22,423 nucleotides of DNA from CAZVYJ01 sp964631565 (GCA_964631565.1 CAZVYJ010000049.1:1-22423); one strand, 5' to 3'; shown: positions 1 through 7,644, numbered from the stretch's first letter. The notes: generated from the letters alone by a model not told the origin. Translations and numbers: made by a program.

Positions 1-140
1 AAATCGGGCAGAATCGGGCAGGCGGGGGAATAGAAGGCAATCAAGGGCAATGGGCAGCAGGCAACAGGCACTAGGTGGAACGAAACGGCATCAACAGCAG
101 CGGATGGGCCAAAATTGCGGAACCCGGAATCCGTTTCTCT

Positions 141-211
141 GAACTCTGAACTCAGAACACTGAACTTGTTTTTAATTCGCGGCTCGCGATTCGCAACTCG
201 GAACTCTGAAC
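141..211. repeat. Low-complexity intergenic repeat upstream of dnaN
   Basis: The first 296 bases hold no gene I can support. Bases 1-22 carry two copies of AATCGGGCAG. From 141 to 211 the unit GAACTCTGAAC occurs at 141-151 and 201-211, with degenerate relatives between. The block also holds TTTTTAATTCGC (169-180) and GATTCGCAACTCG (188-200), which recur together between the MTAP-family gene and ribBA (3004-3028), so this is a dispersed intergenic family. I see no dnaA gene and no DnaA-box cluster. Confidence 0.6.
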
Positions 212-296
212 AGAGGTCTTGAAACGTCGCGGCCGGAAGCTTATAAACACGAGGACAAAACGGAATGCACATCAAAGCGGAAGGAAGGCACGCGCC

Positions 297-1397
297 ATGA
301 AGGTAATTGCACAGACATCGGCCCTGCAGGAAGCGCTGGCACTTGTGGGAAGCATCGTCGCAACTCGCACACCCAAACCGGTGCTGCAGTGCGTCAAGCT
401 CGTCGCGAAGAAGAAAACCCTGACGCTGCTGGCGACCGACCTTGAAGCCGGCGCCCGCTACCAGATAACGGCGGTGCAGGTCGAGGAAGAAGGCGAAGCG
501 CTTGTTCCGGCCGACCGGCTCAACGGCATCGTTCGCGAGGCCGGCGGCGAGGAAAGCCTGACGATAGAGACGGAAAAGGAAACCTGCCACATTCGCGGCT
601 CCGGCAGCCACTTCAAGATTTTCGGCTATGACCCGGCTGAATACCCGGCTGTCCCGGAATTCAGCGGCGACGGCAATTTCCAGATAACAGCCGGCGAGCT
701 TTCCGGCATGATAGGCCGAACGCTGTTCGCGACGGCCAAGACGCACAGCCACTACGCGATTTCCGGCGTTCTGTGGGAGGCCGGCGGCAAGAAGCTCCAG
801 CTCGTGGCGACCGACGGACACCGGCTGGCCCAGGCGAAAGGCTCGCTGACGAAGGCTGCCGAGAAGGCCGTCAGCGCCATCGTGCCGGCCAAGCTGATGA
901 GCCTTATCCAGCGGGTAGCGGGCAACGGCGAAGAAACGCTGGACGTCAGCGTGCAGGAAAACCAGATACTTGTCCGCACGGCCCGGGCGGTGCTCGTAAG
1001 CTCGCTGGTGCAGGGCAACTTCCCGAAATACGCCGACGTCATCCCGAAAGACTGCTCTCGCAAGGCGACGATAAAGACCGGCGAGTTCGAGCATCGCATC
1101 CGCCAGGCCGCCCTGCTGACCAACGAGGAATCCAAGGGCGTGAAGCTGAGCTTCAAGGCCGACGCGGTTACTCTGTCCAGCCGGGCGCCGGAAGCGGGCG
1201 AGGCCGAGGTTACATGCCCGGTGAAATTCACCGGCGACGGGTTGGAAATGGCGTTCAATCCGCTGTTCCTCACCGACGCGCTGCGCGTGGTCGCGTGCGA
1301 TGAGATATCGTTCGAGATGACGGCCTCCAACAAGCCGGCTGTCATCAAGGCGGGCAGCGATTTTCTGTACGTTCTGATGCCTGTCGATCTCGGCTGA
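297..1397 (+). CDS. dnaN: DNA polymerase III subunit beta (sliding clamp)
   Basis: DnaN forms the ring-shaped dimer that holds DNA polymerase III on DNA. The 366-residue product matches the usual family length (about 365-380) and shows the three-fold clamp layout: an N-terminal MKVIAQTSALQEAL segment, a middle domain with ISGVLWE and LVATDGHRLA, and a C-terminal part ending FLYVLMPVDL, the hydrophobic pocket end typical of clamps. An in-frame ATG exists at 219, but ATG 297 is preferred because AAGGAAGG (281-288) lies 8 nt upstream and MKVI is the usual clamp N-terminus; the extra 26 upstream residues are basic and unlike the family. The next gene is dciA-like, so this is a remnant of the dnaA-dnaN-recF-gyrB neighbourhood without the other members. 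Confidence 0.96.
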   Translation: MKVIAQTSALQEALALVGSIVATRTPKPVLQCVKLVAKKKTLTLLATDLEAGARYQITAVQVEEEGEALVPADRLNGIVREAGGEESLTIETEKETCHIRGSGSHFKIFGYDPAEYPAVPEFSGDGNFQITAGELSGMIGRTLFATAKTHSHYAISGVLWEAGGKKLQLVATDGHRLAQAKGSLTKAAEKAVSAIVPAKLMSLIQRVAGNGEETLDVSVQENQILVRTARAVLVSSLVQGNFPKYADVIPKDCSRKATIKTGEFEHRIRQAALLTNEESKGVKLSFKADAVTLSSRAPEAGEAEVTCPVKFTGDGLEMAFNPLFLTDALRVVACDEISFEMTASNKPAVIKAGSDFLYVLMPVDLG

Positions 1398-1435
1398 CAG
1401 CGGGCTGTAAAGGTGCGATTTTTACTGAATTTTTT

Positions 1436-1476
1436 CGTCCCTAAGGGACGATGCAGAAAATAGTCCCTAAGGGATT
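1436..1476. repeat. Two tandem GTCCCTAAGGGAC-type palindromes
   Basis: CGTCCCTAAGGGACG (1436-1450) is a perfect 6-bp inverted repeat around TAA. A second copy, AGTCCCTAAGGGATT (1462-1476), follows after 11 nt with the outermost pairs lost. The first is preceded by a T-run (1430-1435), not followed by one, so it is not a standard terminator for dnaN. An identical third copy is at 4981-4995. Confidence 0.7.
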
Positions 1477-1567
1477 GGTTCGGTCCCGGCTCGCCGGGAT
1501 TGCCTTGTTGCGGCTGTGCCCGGAAGGTAATGCAGAACCAGGCACGGACGCCACAGGGAGGAAAGTC

Positions 1568-1948
1568 ATGGACGATGCGCAACTCCAGACAGTCTGGCAG
1601 CAGCGGCAGATAAGGGATTTCACCGCCCCCATCGGCCAGCCGCTCGCGCTTCTCATGAAGCACAAGCTCGCCAAGCGCGTCAAGCAGCTAAGCAGGCTTG
1701 CCGAGGTCTGGGACGAGGTAATCCCCGAAGAAATAGCCGAGCATACCGCGCTGGAGGGTTTCAATCGCGGCACGCTGACGGTCCTCGTCGATTCCGCTCC
1801 CCACCGCTTCCAGTTGAACCTGCTGCTCGCCGGCGGCGTGAAAAAAGAAATCCAGAAACGCTTCTCCGGCACGCTGAACCATATCCGCCTGCTTCCCGGT
1901 CAGTTTTACTCGGTGGATATAAACGGCTCCCAGCGATACGAATTCTAG
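1568..1948 (+). CDS. DciA-like DUF721 protein
   Basis: DUF721 (DciA) proteins interact with the replicative helicase DnaB and are thought to help load it in bacteria lacking DnaC/DnaI. The 126-residue product has the family pattern: WDEVIPEEIAEHT at residues 48-60, followed by G-x-L-x-V-x-VDS (about 68-76) and a basic helix VKKEIQKRF. ATG 1568 is chosen over an in-frame ATG at 1451 because GGAGG (1557-1561) sits 6 nt upstream and the region before it encodes no family sequence and contains palindromic repeats. Its place directly after dnaN agrees with the DUF721 position in many dnaA-gyrB regions. The family assignment rests on pattern and context; the helicase-loading role is inferred. Confidence 0.8.
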   Translation: MDDAQLQTVWQQRQIRDFTAPIGQPLALLMKHKLAKRVKQLSRLAEVWDEVIPEEIAEHTALEGFNRGTLTVLVDSAPHRFQLNLLLAGGVKKEIQKRFSGTLNHIRLLPGQFYSVDINGSQRYEF

Positions 1949-2078
1949 AGCGGCAGAGGTCCGAAACAGGCATTGCCTTGAAGTTGCAGCCTACAGCGGC
2001 CATAATGGTTCCCGTGCAAAAGCATCCGACAGGTTCCAAACTAAAACAGGTCTATCTCGTAACAAGGAAGGTTGCCTC

Positions 2079-2948
2079 ATGGCGGCGAAGATAGCCTGCA
2101 TCGCAGGCGAGGAAATTTATCGTCAGTGGAAGGCCGGCCATGTCTCCGGCAAAAAGCTCGGCCAGCGCGAGACCCCGTTCGGACGAAGCGGCGAAATTTT
2201 CGAGGTCGACGCGGACGGCGGGTCGTTCCTGCTGATGTCCCGCTATGCCGAAGGGCTTGGCAAAACCTCGCCGCACAAGATAAACGACCGGGCGAACATT
2301 TACGCGTTGAAAGACATTGGCGTCGGCTGCGTCCTGTCGTGGGGGCCGGGCGGCGCGATAACACACAACATCGCCGTCGGCGACCTGGTGATTCTCAGCG
2401 ACCTCATCGACCAGACTTACCTGCGGGCAAGGACATTTTTCGAAGACTCGCCGCTGGGGTTTATCCGCGAATTTCCGGTCTTCTGCCCGACGCTGCGTTG
2501 CGTCGTCGGGGAGGTGCTGCACTCGATGAAGCTGGTGTACCACGGGGGCGGCATCGCGGCGGTTCGCGAAGGTCCGCGGCTGGAAACGCCGGCCGAGGTC
2601 AGGATGCTCGGCACGATAGGCGCGGAAATCGTGACCCACTCGTTCGTGCCGGAGGTGTTCCTGGCCAGGGAGCTTGAGATGTGCTATGCGGCCGTCTGCT
2701 ACGTCGTAAACTACGCCGAGATGGGCAGCAGGCACCGCCCCTTCGCGCCGGGCGGATTGTTCGGCGGACTTACAAACCAGAACGAAAGCGACCGCATCGC
2801 CGGAACCGTCGGGGCGATGAGCCAGATTGTCCGCAACGTGGTCGAGGCGATGGGCGCGGCCGAGAAAAAATGCGACTGCGACAAGACGATGGCCGCCGTC
2901 GTCAAGGAATACAACATCTCCCCTGACTGGCGAAAGTGGTTCAGTTGA
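2079..2948 (+). CDS. MTAP/PNP-family nucleoside phosphorylase, divergent
   Basis: The family cleaves purine nucleosides with phosphate (5'-methylthioadenosine, methylthioinosine, inosine or guanosine). The 289-residue protein keeps the family core: PHKINDRANIYALK (65-78), EGPRLETPAEVR (164-175), a VPEVFLARE segment (190-198) and VVNYAE (209-214). Human MTAP has two Asp in the last motif that bind the 6-amino purine; here they are N211 and A213, which suggests a 6-oxopurine substrate if the enzyme is active. The glycine-rich phosphate loop near the N-terminus (usually GG-S/T-G) reads IAGEEIY, and the expected RHG is S-R-Y-A-E. Start: AAGGAAGG (2064-2071) lies 7 nt upstream. It stands alone, convergent with ribBA. 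The family is clear; the substrate and even the activity are uncertain. Confidence 0.82.
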   Translation: MAAKIACIAGEEIYRQWKAGHVSGKKLGQRETPFGRSGEIFEVDADGGSFLLMSRYAEGLGKTSPHKINDRANIYALKDIGVGCVLSWGPGGAITHNIAVGDLVILSDLIDQTYLRARTFFEDSPLGFIREFPVFCPTLRCVVGEVLHSMKLVYHGGGIAAVREGPRLETPAEVRMLGTIGAEIVTHSFVPEVFLARELEMCYAAVCYVVNYAEMGSRHRPFAPGGLFGGLTNQNESDRIAGTVGAMSQIVRNVVEAMGAAEKKCDCDKTMAAVVKEYNISPDWRKWFS

Positions 2949-2964
2949 ATTGCGAACTGCAAAT

Positions 2965-3024
2965 TGCGAGTCGCGAATTTAAGGTTGTCCGTCGTAACGT
3001 GAATTTTTAATTCGCGATTCGCAA
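2965..3024. repeat. Inverted repeat between convergent MTAP-family gene and ribBA
   Basis: TTGCGAGTCGCGAATT (2965-2980) is the reverse complement of AATTCGCGATTCGCAA (3009-3024) with one mismatch, a G-U pair in RNA on one strand. The 28-nt loop is large. The right arm is continuous with the element shared with 169-200. Lying between two gene ends, the stem-loop could stop transcription from both sides, but there is no proper T-run, so its role is unproven. Confidence 0.6.
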
Positions 3025-3042
3025 CTCGCCATTCGCGACTCT

Positions 3043-4272
3043 CTACAGGTTGTCCAGCATGTGGCCCAGCTTGTCGCGCTTGGTTTTGAGGTAGCCGCGG
3101 TTGTTGTCGTGAGCCGGGATTTCCAGCGGGACGCGCTCGACGATTTTCAGCCCGAAGCCTTCCAGGCCGTATATCTTGCGGGGGTTGTTGGTCATCACGC
3201 GAAGCTGCGTCAGGCCGAGGTCGCGCAGAATCTGGTTGCCGATGCCGTAGTCTCGCCTGTCCGCCTCGAAGCCCAGGTGCAGATTGGCCTCGACGGTGTC
3301 CATGCCCTGCTCCTGCTGCAGCTTGTACGCCCGCAGCTTGTTGACCAGGCCGATGCCGCGGCCTTCCTGGCGAACGTAGATAAGCGCGCCTTTTCCGGCG
3401 TCGACTATGCGCTGCAGCGCGACCTTGAGCTGCGCGCCGCAGTCGCATCGCAGCGAGCCGAACACGTCGCCCGTAAGACATTCGCTGTGGACGCGAACGA
3501 GCACCGGCTCTTTGTGGATGACGGGCTTGCCGTTCTTGTCCGTCGCGCCGACGCCGCCGCAGCACAGCGCGATGTGCGGCTCGACATCGACCACCGAGTT
3601 GTACGCGATGAGACGGAACGTGCCCATCTCCAGCGGCATGTCGATTTCGACGGCCCGCTCGATCAGCCGCTCCGACCGCAGTCGATAGCGGATGATTTCC
3701 GCCACGCAGCCCATCTTGAGATTGTGTTTCCGGCAGAATTTTTCAAGGTCGTCACGGCGGGCCATCGAGCCGTCTTCGTTCATTATTTCGCAGATGACGG
3801 CCATCGGCTTCAGCCCCGCCAGCCGGCAGAGATCGACCGCGCCTTCGGTCTGCCCGGCGCGGATGAGCACTCCGCCGTCGCGTGCCCGCAGGGGGTGCAT
3901 GTGTCCCGGCCGCGCAAGGTCGCCCGGTTTGCAGTCGTCTCTGCATGCGACCTGAACTGTTCTCGCCCGGTCGGCTGCGGATATGCCGGTGGTGATGCCG
4001 GTGGCGGCGTCGATGGAAACCGTAAACGCCGTACCAAGCTTGGACGTGTTGTCGACAGTCTGAAGCGGCAGCGCCAGTTCGTCGGCGCGGGCGTTGGTCA
4101 TCGGCAGGCACACCTGTCCCCGGCCGAATTTCACCATGAAGTTTATCGTCTCGGGCGTGACGAACTCGGCGGCGCATACGAGGTCGCCCTCGTTCTCGCG
4201 CGACTCGTCGTCCACCAGCACGATCATCCGACCTGCCTTGAGTTCGGCAAGCATCTCTTCAATGCTACTCAT
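3043..4272 (-). CDS. ribBA: Bifunctional DHBP synthase / GTP cyclohydrolase II
   Basis: RibBA supplies both riboflavin precursors: dihydroxybutanone phosphate from ribulose 5-phosphate (N-terminal half) and the diaminopyrimidine from GTP (C-terminal half). Residues 1-200 are RibB-like with DDESRENEGD and the TTGISAADR loop; residues 205-400 are RibA-like with zinc ligands C265, C276 and C278 in SECLTGDVFGSLRCDCG, then RQEGRGIGL and NNPRK. The RibB signature GHTEA reads GQTEG: Q141 (codon 3850-3852) replaces the His equivalent to E. coli RibB H153, which holds the catalytic metal. The start at 4272 gives MSSIEEML, like other RibBAs; an ATG at 4281 is also in frame, and neither has a strong ribosome site. 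It overlaps the end of pgsA by 8 nt, so the two are probably co-transcribed and translationally coupled. Confidence 0.95.
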   Translation of the reverse strand: MSSIEEMLAELKAGRMIVLVDDESRENEGDLVCAAEFVTPETINFMVKFGRGQVCLPMTNARADELALPLQTVDNTSKLGTAFTVSIDAATGITTGISAADRARTVQVACRDDCKPGDLARPGHMHPLRARDGGVLIRAGQTEGAVDLCRLAGLKPMAVICEIMNEDGSMARRDDLEKFCRKHNLKMGCVAEIIRYRLRSERLIERAVEIDMPLEMGTFRLIAYNSVVDVEPHIALCCGGVGATDKNGKPVIHKEPVLVRVHSECLTGDVFGSLRCDCGAQLKVALQRIVDAGKGALIYVRQEGRGIGLVNKLRAYKLQQEQGMDTVEANLHLGFEADRRDYGIGNQILRDLGLTQLRVMTNNPRKIYGLEGFGLKIVERVPLEIPAHDNNRGYLKTKRDKLGHMLDNL

Positions 4273-4936
4273 GCAATCCATGTGTTTCTTTCGACTTTCC
4301 TGCCGGTGCGTCCAGCGGTTTCTGCTCGGTCGCGATAATTCGCAGGCCCAGCCTGGTGTAGCTTATCACCGAAGCCACCGACAAACCGGCCACTATAAAA
4401 CTGAAAACCAGGGCTGTGCGGGAGCCGGCATCCCAGCCCAGTTTGTCCAGGTCAGGCGCTATCAGCGTGAAGCCGACCATACAAAGCTGCCCGAACGTGC
4501 ACAGTTTTCCGGACCGGGTCGGCTCGACCCTGAAACTGTCCGTGACCATATACAACACCAAAAAGCCGACAATAACCCAAATGTCCTTGCCGACCACGAA
4601 CACCACGACGAAATTCGGCAGCACAAAAGCATCAGCCGTCGCAATGCTTTTCATGCTCAGCAGCACCACCGCGCAGATGACCAGCGCCTTGTCCGCCAGC
4701 GGGTCCAGAATCGCGCCGAGGCGGGTTTTGGCGTTAAGCCTTCTGGCCAGCAGACCGTCCAGCATATCGGAGACGGCCATCACCACGAAAATCACCAAGG
4801 CGGCATGTCTGGCGAAATCCATTTTCTGCTGATTGATAAGCAGCCAGACAAACGGGGCCACCAGCACCAGCCTGCCGATTGTGATGCGGTTCGGCCAGTT
4901 CAAAGACGCCCACGGCTTGACATCCTTGGAGGTCAC
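4265..4936 (-). CDS. pgsA: CDP-alcohol phosphatidyltransferase, PgsA-like
   Basis: The protein probably makes phosphatidylglycerol phosphate from CDP-diacylglycerol and glycerol 3-phosphate in the inner membrane. The CDP-alcohol transferase signature is intact: SDMLDGLLARRL followed by G-AIL-D-PLA-D, matching DG-x2-AR-x8-G-x3-D-x3-D. It follows LNWPNRITIGRL, the typical PgsA N-terminus, and several hydrophobic segments come after. GTG 4936 is chosen as start because GGGAGG (4950-4945) lies 8 nt upstream; an ATG at 4966 adds ten residues but has no ribosome site and abuts a strong hairpin. The 223-residue length is a little above the usual 180-200 because of a hydrophilic tail. Other alcohol acceptors cannot be excluded. 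The gene overlaps ribBA. Confidence 0.88.
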   Translation of the reverse strand: MTSKDVKPWASLNWPNRITIGRLVLVAPFVWLLINQQKMDFARHAALVIFVVMAVSDMLDGLLARRLNAKTRLGAILDPLADKALVICAVVLLSMKSIATADAFVLPNFVVVFVVGKDIWVIVGFLVLYMVTDSFRVEPTRSGKLCTFGQLCMVGFTLIAPDLDKLGWDAGSRTALVFSFIVAGLSVASVISYTRLGLRIIATEQKPLDAPAGKSKETHGLHE

Positions 4937-4968
4937 TTGTAAGTCCTCCCGGTCAGGTCCCACCATCG

Positions 4969-5003
4969 AACCGGGTCACCCGTCCCTAAGGGACGGCCCG
5001 GTT
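4969..5003. repeat. Bipartite hairpin containing the GTCCCTAAGGGAC palindrome
   Basis: The inner stem CCGTCCC (4980-4986) / GGGACGG (4990-4996) closes a TAA loop; the outer stem AACCGGG (4969-4975) pairs with CCCGGTT (4997-5003) with a 4-nt bulge. It lies between the end of the membrane protein gene at 5026 and pgsA, both on the minus strand. It may terminate or process that transcript, but no T-run follows on either strand. The core matches 1436-1450 exactly. Confidence 0.65.
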
Positions 5004-5025
5004 TAAGTGGAGAAATTTATCGAAG

Positions 5026-5487
5026 CTATCTTTGAGTTTTCTGGATTTCGTTGTGGAACATCCAGGCGCCCAGCATAAGTATCGCCGCCAGCAGGAACGA
5101 GCCGACAGCCATGGGCCAGCCGAATCCGCCCATAAACGGGCCGTTTTCGCTCCTGTGCGACTGCATCATCATGACGGTCGCGATGCTGATCAGCAGGAGC
5201 ATGGCCCCGACGACAAGCAGTAGCGGTATCATGGTGCGTTTGAACTGCTCGGCGTGGGCCTTGTGCATCCGTCCCTGGATGCCGGCCTGTCGCGCCCGCT
5301 TCGCCTGTTCCGTGTTAACCACCGTCACGCCGATATCTATGGCCGAATCGGCCTGCTCAAACGCATCTCCGTCAAGCGGATTGCCCGGCGATTCGTCCTG
5401 CCGGTCGGGATTGATTTCCTCGCCGCCGGCCATCGCGTTCAGAGCGTCTATGTGATCCGCGTGCATATCTTCGTTGTTTTCTGTCAT
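5026..5487 (-). CDS. Small two-TM membrane protein of unknown function
   Basis: I do not recognise a named family. The 153-residue product starts with about 80 acidic, soluble residues (many Asp, Glu, Asn), then a basic stretch KRARQAGIQGRMHKAH (63-78), then two hydrophobic segments at about 86-108 and 124-143 and a short polar tail. This suggests an inner-membrane protein with a soluble N-terminus. ATG 5487 is chosen because AGAGGA lies 5 nt upstream; the open frame extends to 5754 but the upstream part overlaps the divergent MEMO1-like gene and lacks a ribosome site. It is followed on the same strand by pgsA after a hairpin. Confidence 0.75.
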   Translation of the reverse strand: MTENNEDMHADHIDALNAMAGGEEINPDRQDESPGNPLDGDAFEQADSAIDIGVTVVNTEQAKRARQAGIQGRMHKAHAEQFKRTMIPLLLVVGAMLLLISIATVMMMQSHRSENGPFMGGFGWPMAVGSFLLAAILMLGAWMFHNEIQKTQR

Positions 5488-5505
5488 AACGTCCTCTTGC
5501 TGCTT

Positions 5506-5513
5506 ACTATAAT
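5506..5513. promoter_or_regulatory. Possible divergent -10 boxes
   Basis: The 89-nt space between the divergent genes starting at 5487 (-) and 5577 (+) contains TATAAT at 5508-5513 on the plus strand and, overlapping it, TATAGT on the minus strand (5511-5506). I see no convincing -35 partner at the right distance for either, so this is tentative. Confidence 0.25.
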
Positions 5514-5576
5514 GCAGTGATGATACCATAAGACTACCGATTTCAGCCAATGCCATTTTAAGGGGCGCTAAGAGCA

Positions 5577-6446
5577 ATGAATATAAGGCACGCATATCGG
5601 GCAGGCAGCTTTTACGAAGACTCCCCCGGCCCCTGCCGGCGGCACGTCGAGAAACTCTTTGCGGCAGCGAAGTTACCGTCGAAAATGCCGCAAAAACTTT
5701 ACGGCGGTCTGGTTCCCCACGCCGGATGGGTGTATTCCGGCGCGGTGGCAGCAACCACGCTTAAGGCCCTTCATGCAGCCGGGGGGATGAAAACAGTAAT
5801 TCTGCTGGGGGCCGACCACACCGGTTCGGCCAGGCTGGGCGAAGTTTTCGACTCCGGCATATGGCAGACCCCGCTTGGCGAAGTGCAGATAAACTCCGAT
5901 CTCGCAGCCAAACTGCTCGCCGCCGGTTCCTGCCTGAGGGCCAACCCGCAGGCCCATCTCGTCGAGCATTCACTGGAGGTGCAGGTTCCGCTGCTGCAGG
6001 TGCTCAACAGCTCGGTGCAGATAGTTCCGATAGCCGTCCCGCCTGCCGGCCTGGCGGTGGAAATCGGGCGGACTATCGGCGGAGTTGTCGCCGGCCGCGA
6101 TGACGTGAGCATAGTCGGCAGCACGGACCTGACGCATCACGGCGGGCATTTCGGCAATCCTGGCGGCAGCGGCGAAGCCGGCGTAAAATGGGCCGAGGCA
6201 AACGACCGGCGAATGATCAAGCTCATCGAGTCGATGGCTGCCGACAAAATAGTCCCCGAAGCCCGCGCAAACGAAAATGCCTGCGGAGCGGGAGCCATCG
6301 CCGCAGCCATCGCAGCGTGCAGCGAAATGGGCGCGACAAAAGGCCTGTGCCTCGAATACACCAACAGCTACCGTGTAATCCGCAGCATGTACCCGGGCGA
6401 GACCGACGACACGACAGTCGGATACGCCTCGATAGTCTTCGCGTAA
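5577..6446 (+). CDS. amrB: MEMO1-like protein (AmmeMemoRadiSam system protein B)
   Basis: This is a member of the MEMO1 family, structurally related to class III extradiol dioxygenases; the bacterial biochemical role is not established. The 289-residue length is normal. The likely metal-site residues are all present: H48 in GLVPHAGWVYSG, H81 in LLGADHTG, H187/H188 in STDLTHHGG, and C236 in ENACGAGAI, matching the His/His/Cys metal site described for human MEMO1. Bacterial homologues are often next to AMMECR1 and radical-SAM genes; neither is visible here. ATG 5577 gives the usual short N-terminus (R-x-AGSFYE); the upstream AAGAG is a weak ribosome site. It converges on the URO-D gene with a 6-nt gap. 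Confidence 0.9.
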   Translation: MNIRHAYRAGSFYEDSPGPCRRHVEKLFAAAKLPSKMPQKLYGGLVPHAGWVYSGAVAATTLKALHAAGGMKTVILLGADHTGSARLGEVFDSGIWQTPLGEVQINSDLAAKLLAAGSCLRANPQAHLVEHSLEVQVPLLQVLNSSVQIVPIAVPPAGLAVEIGRTIGGVVAGRDDVSIVGSTDLTHHGGHFGNPGGSGEAGVKWAEANDRRMIKLIESMAADKIVPEARANENACGAGAIAAAIAACSEMGATKGLCLEYTNSYRVIRSMYPGETDDTTVGYASIVFA

Positions 6447-6452
6447 CGTTGC

Positions 6453-7523
6453 TTATTCAAGCGTGCCGTATTCGCGGCAGGCGTCGAAAAGCGCGTCGAT
6501 ATTCTCAATCGGCACATCCGGCTCAAGAATATGCGTCGGCGAAATAATCAGCCCGCCGTCGCGGCCGTACTTGTCGATGATTTCTTTCACGCGGGCTCGC
6601 ACTTCTTTCGGCGCGCCGAACGGCATGGTCGTCTGCGTGCCGATGCAGCCGTCGAAGGTAACCCTTTTGCCATACTTGGCATATATCGCATCGACATTCA
6701 GGCACTCCGGCTGAAGCGGGTTCAGCAGATCGATGCCGCCGTCAATAATCTCGCCCACGACGTCGGATATGTTGCCGTCGCTGTGATACCAGATGCGGCA
6801 GTCGGGATTAATCCGCTTCACCTCGCCCCAGATTTTCAGCCAGCGGCGATGAATCATTTTCCGCCACATCTCCGGGGCGAACATCATGGCGTTCTGGTTG
6901 GCTATGTCGTCGCCGAAGATAAGTTCGTCCACGCCGGCTTTGGTGTAATTAACCGCCAGCGCGCGGATATAAGCCGCCACGCGGTCAAAGAGGCACTCGG
7001 CCCAGGCGGGCTGGCTTATCATATCCATGAGAAACTGCTGGTAGCCGCGAATCTGCCACGAATTCTCGTAAATGTGCCCGATTAGTCCGGCCGCCACCTT
7101 GCCGGCTGCGTGGGCTTCTTTGACGCCTTTGGGAACCGGCGACCAGTCGTACTCGTTCGGGTCCGGCATCGGGTAGTTTTCGATATCGGCCAGGCTCTCG
7201 GCCTTGCGCAGCGGCGAGACGATTTCGCAGAAGTGATACATGCTGCCCGGCCTGTTCGCCACGCCGAGTGCGTTGTACGTATCTTTCTTGCTGAGCGTCT
7301 CGCCCTCATAGTAACGGCCGTAAACCTCCGCCCTGTTCACTTCGGGGGTTTTGGGATACGGCTCGACCTTGCGGAAGATTCCGTAATGCCCGTCGATATC
7401 ATCGGTGCCGATGTGGTCGATAATCCGCTGTTTCAGGTCCGGGGTGAAGTCGGCGCGGTACAGCACTCGCTGCGGCCGCTGATGCGAGGTTATCGCATAG
7501 TAGGCTTCCAGATCGGTTTGCAT
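6453..7523 (-). CDS. Uroporphyrinogen decarboxylase (URO-D) family protein
   Basis: The 356-residue protein has the URO-D/methylcobamide methyltransferase fold signature: FGDDIANQNAMMF, WYHSDGNISDVV, LLNPLQPEC, and near the end SPTHILEPDVPIENIDALF. It belongs to the broad COG0407-like group abundant in planctomycetes and is probably not the haem-pathway HemE. The HSDGN version lacks the Cys that binds zinc in MtaA-type enzymes (HxC), so methyl transfer by the MtaA mechanism is doubtful; the substrate is unknown. ATG 7523 is preceded by AAGGAG but at a rather long 11 nt; the longer frame to 7733 has no ribosome site and no family sequence. It is divergent from ribH, with 223 nt between the starts. 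Confidence 0.82.
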   Translation of the reverse strand: MQTDLEAYYAITSHQRPQRVLYRADFTPDLKQRIIDHIGTDDIDGHYGIFRKVEPYPKTPEVNRAEVYGRYYEGETLSKKDTYNALGVANRPGSMYHFCEIVSPLRKAESLADIENYPMPDPNEYDWSPVPKGVKEAHAAGKVAAGLIGHIYENSWQIRGYQQFLMDMISQPAWAECLFDRVAAYIRALAVNYTKAGVDELIFGDDIANQNAMMFAPEMWRKMIHRRWLKIWGEVKRINPDCRIWYHSDGNISDVVGEIIDGGIDLLNPLQPECLNVDAIYAKYGKRVTFDGCIGTQTTMPFGAPKEVRARVKEIIDKYGRDGGLIISPTHILEPDVPIENIDALFDACREYGTLE

Positions 7524-7644
7524 AGTCTGAACAACTCCTTTTCCAAGAGATAGAGGCTGGGGATTATATCTGACCGGCAGCATATCGGAATGCAATTTTT
7601 GCTCCAAACGGGGAATTGTCGTGCAGGACATTGTTCTGATTGCC

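Noticed and set aside
3061..4338. A 425-codon open frame on the plus strand opposite ribBA
   Set aside because: Its codons are the reverse of a clear RibBA gene, it has no recognisable domain, and long antisense frames are expected in GC-rich coding DNA.
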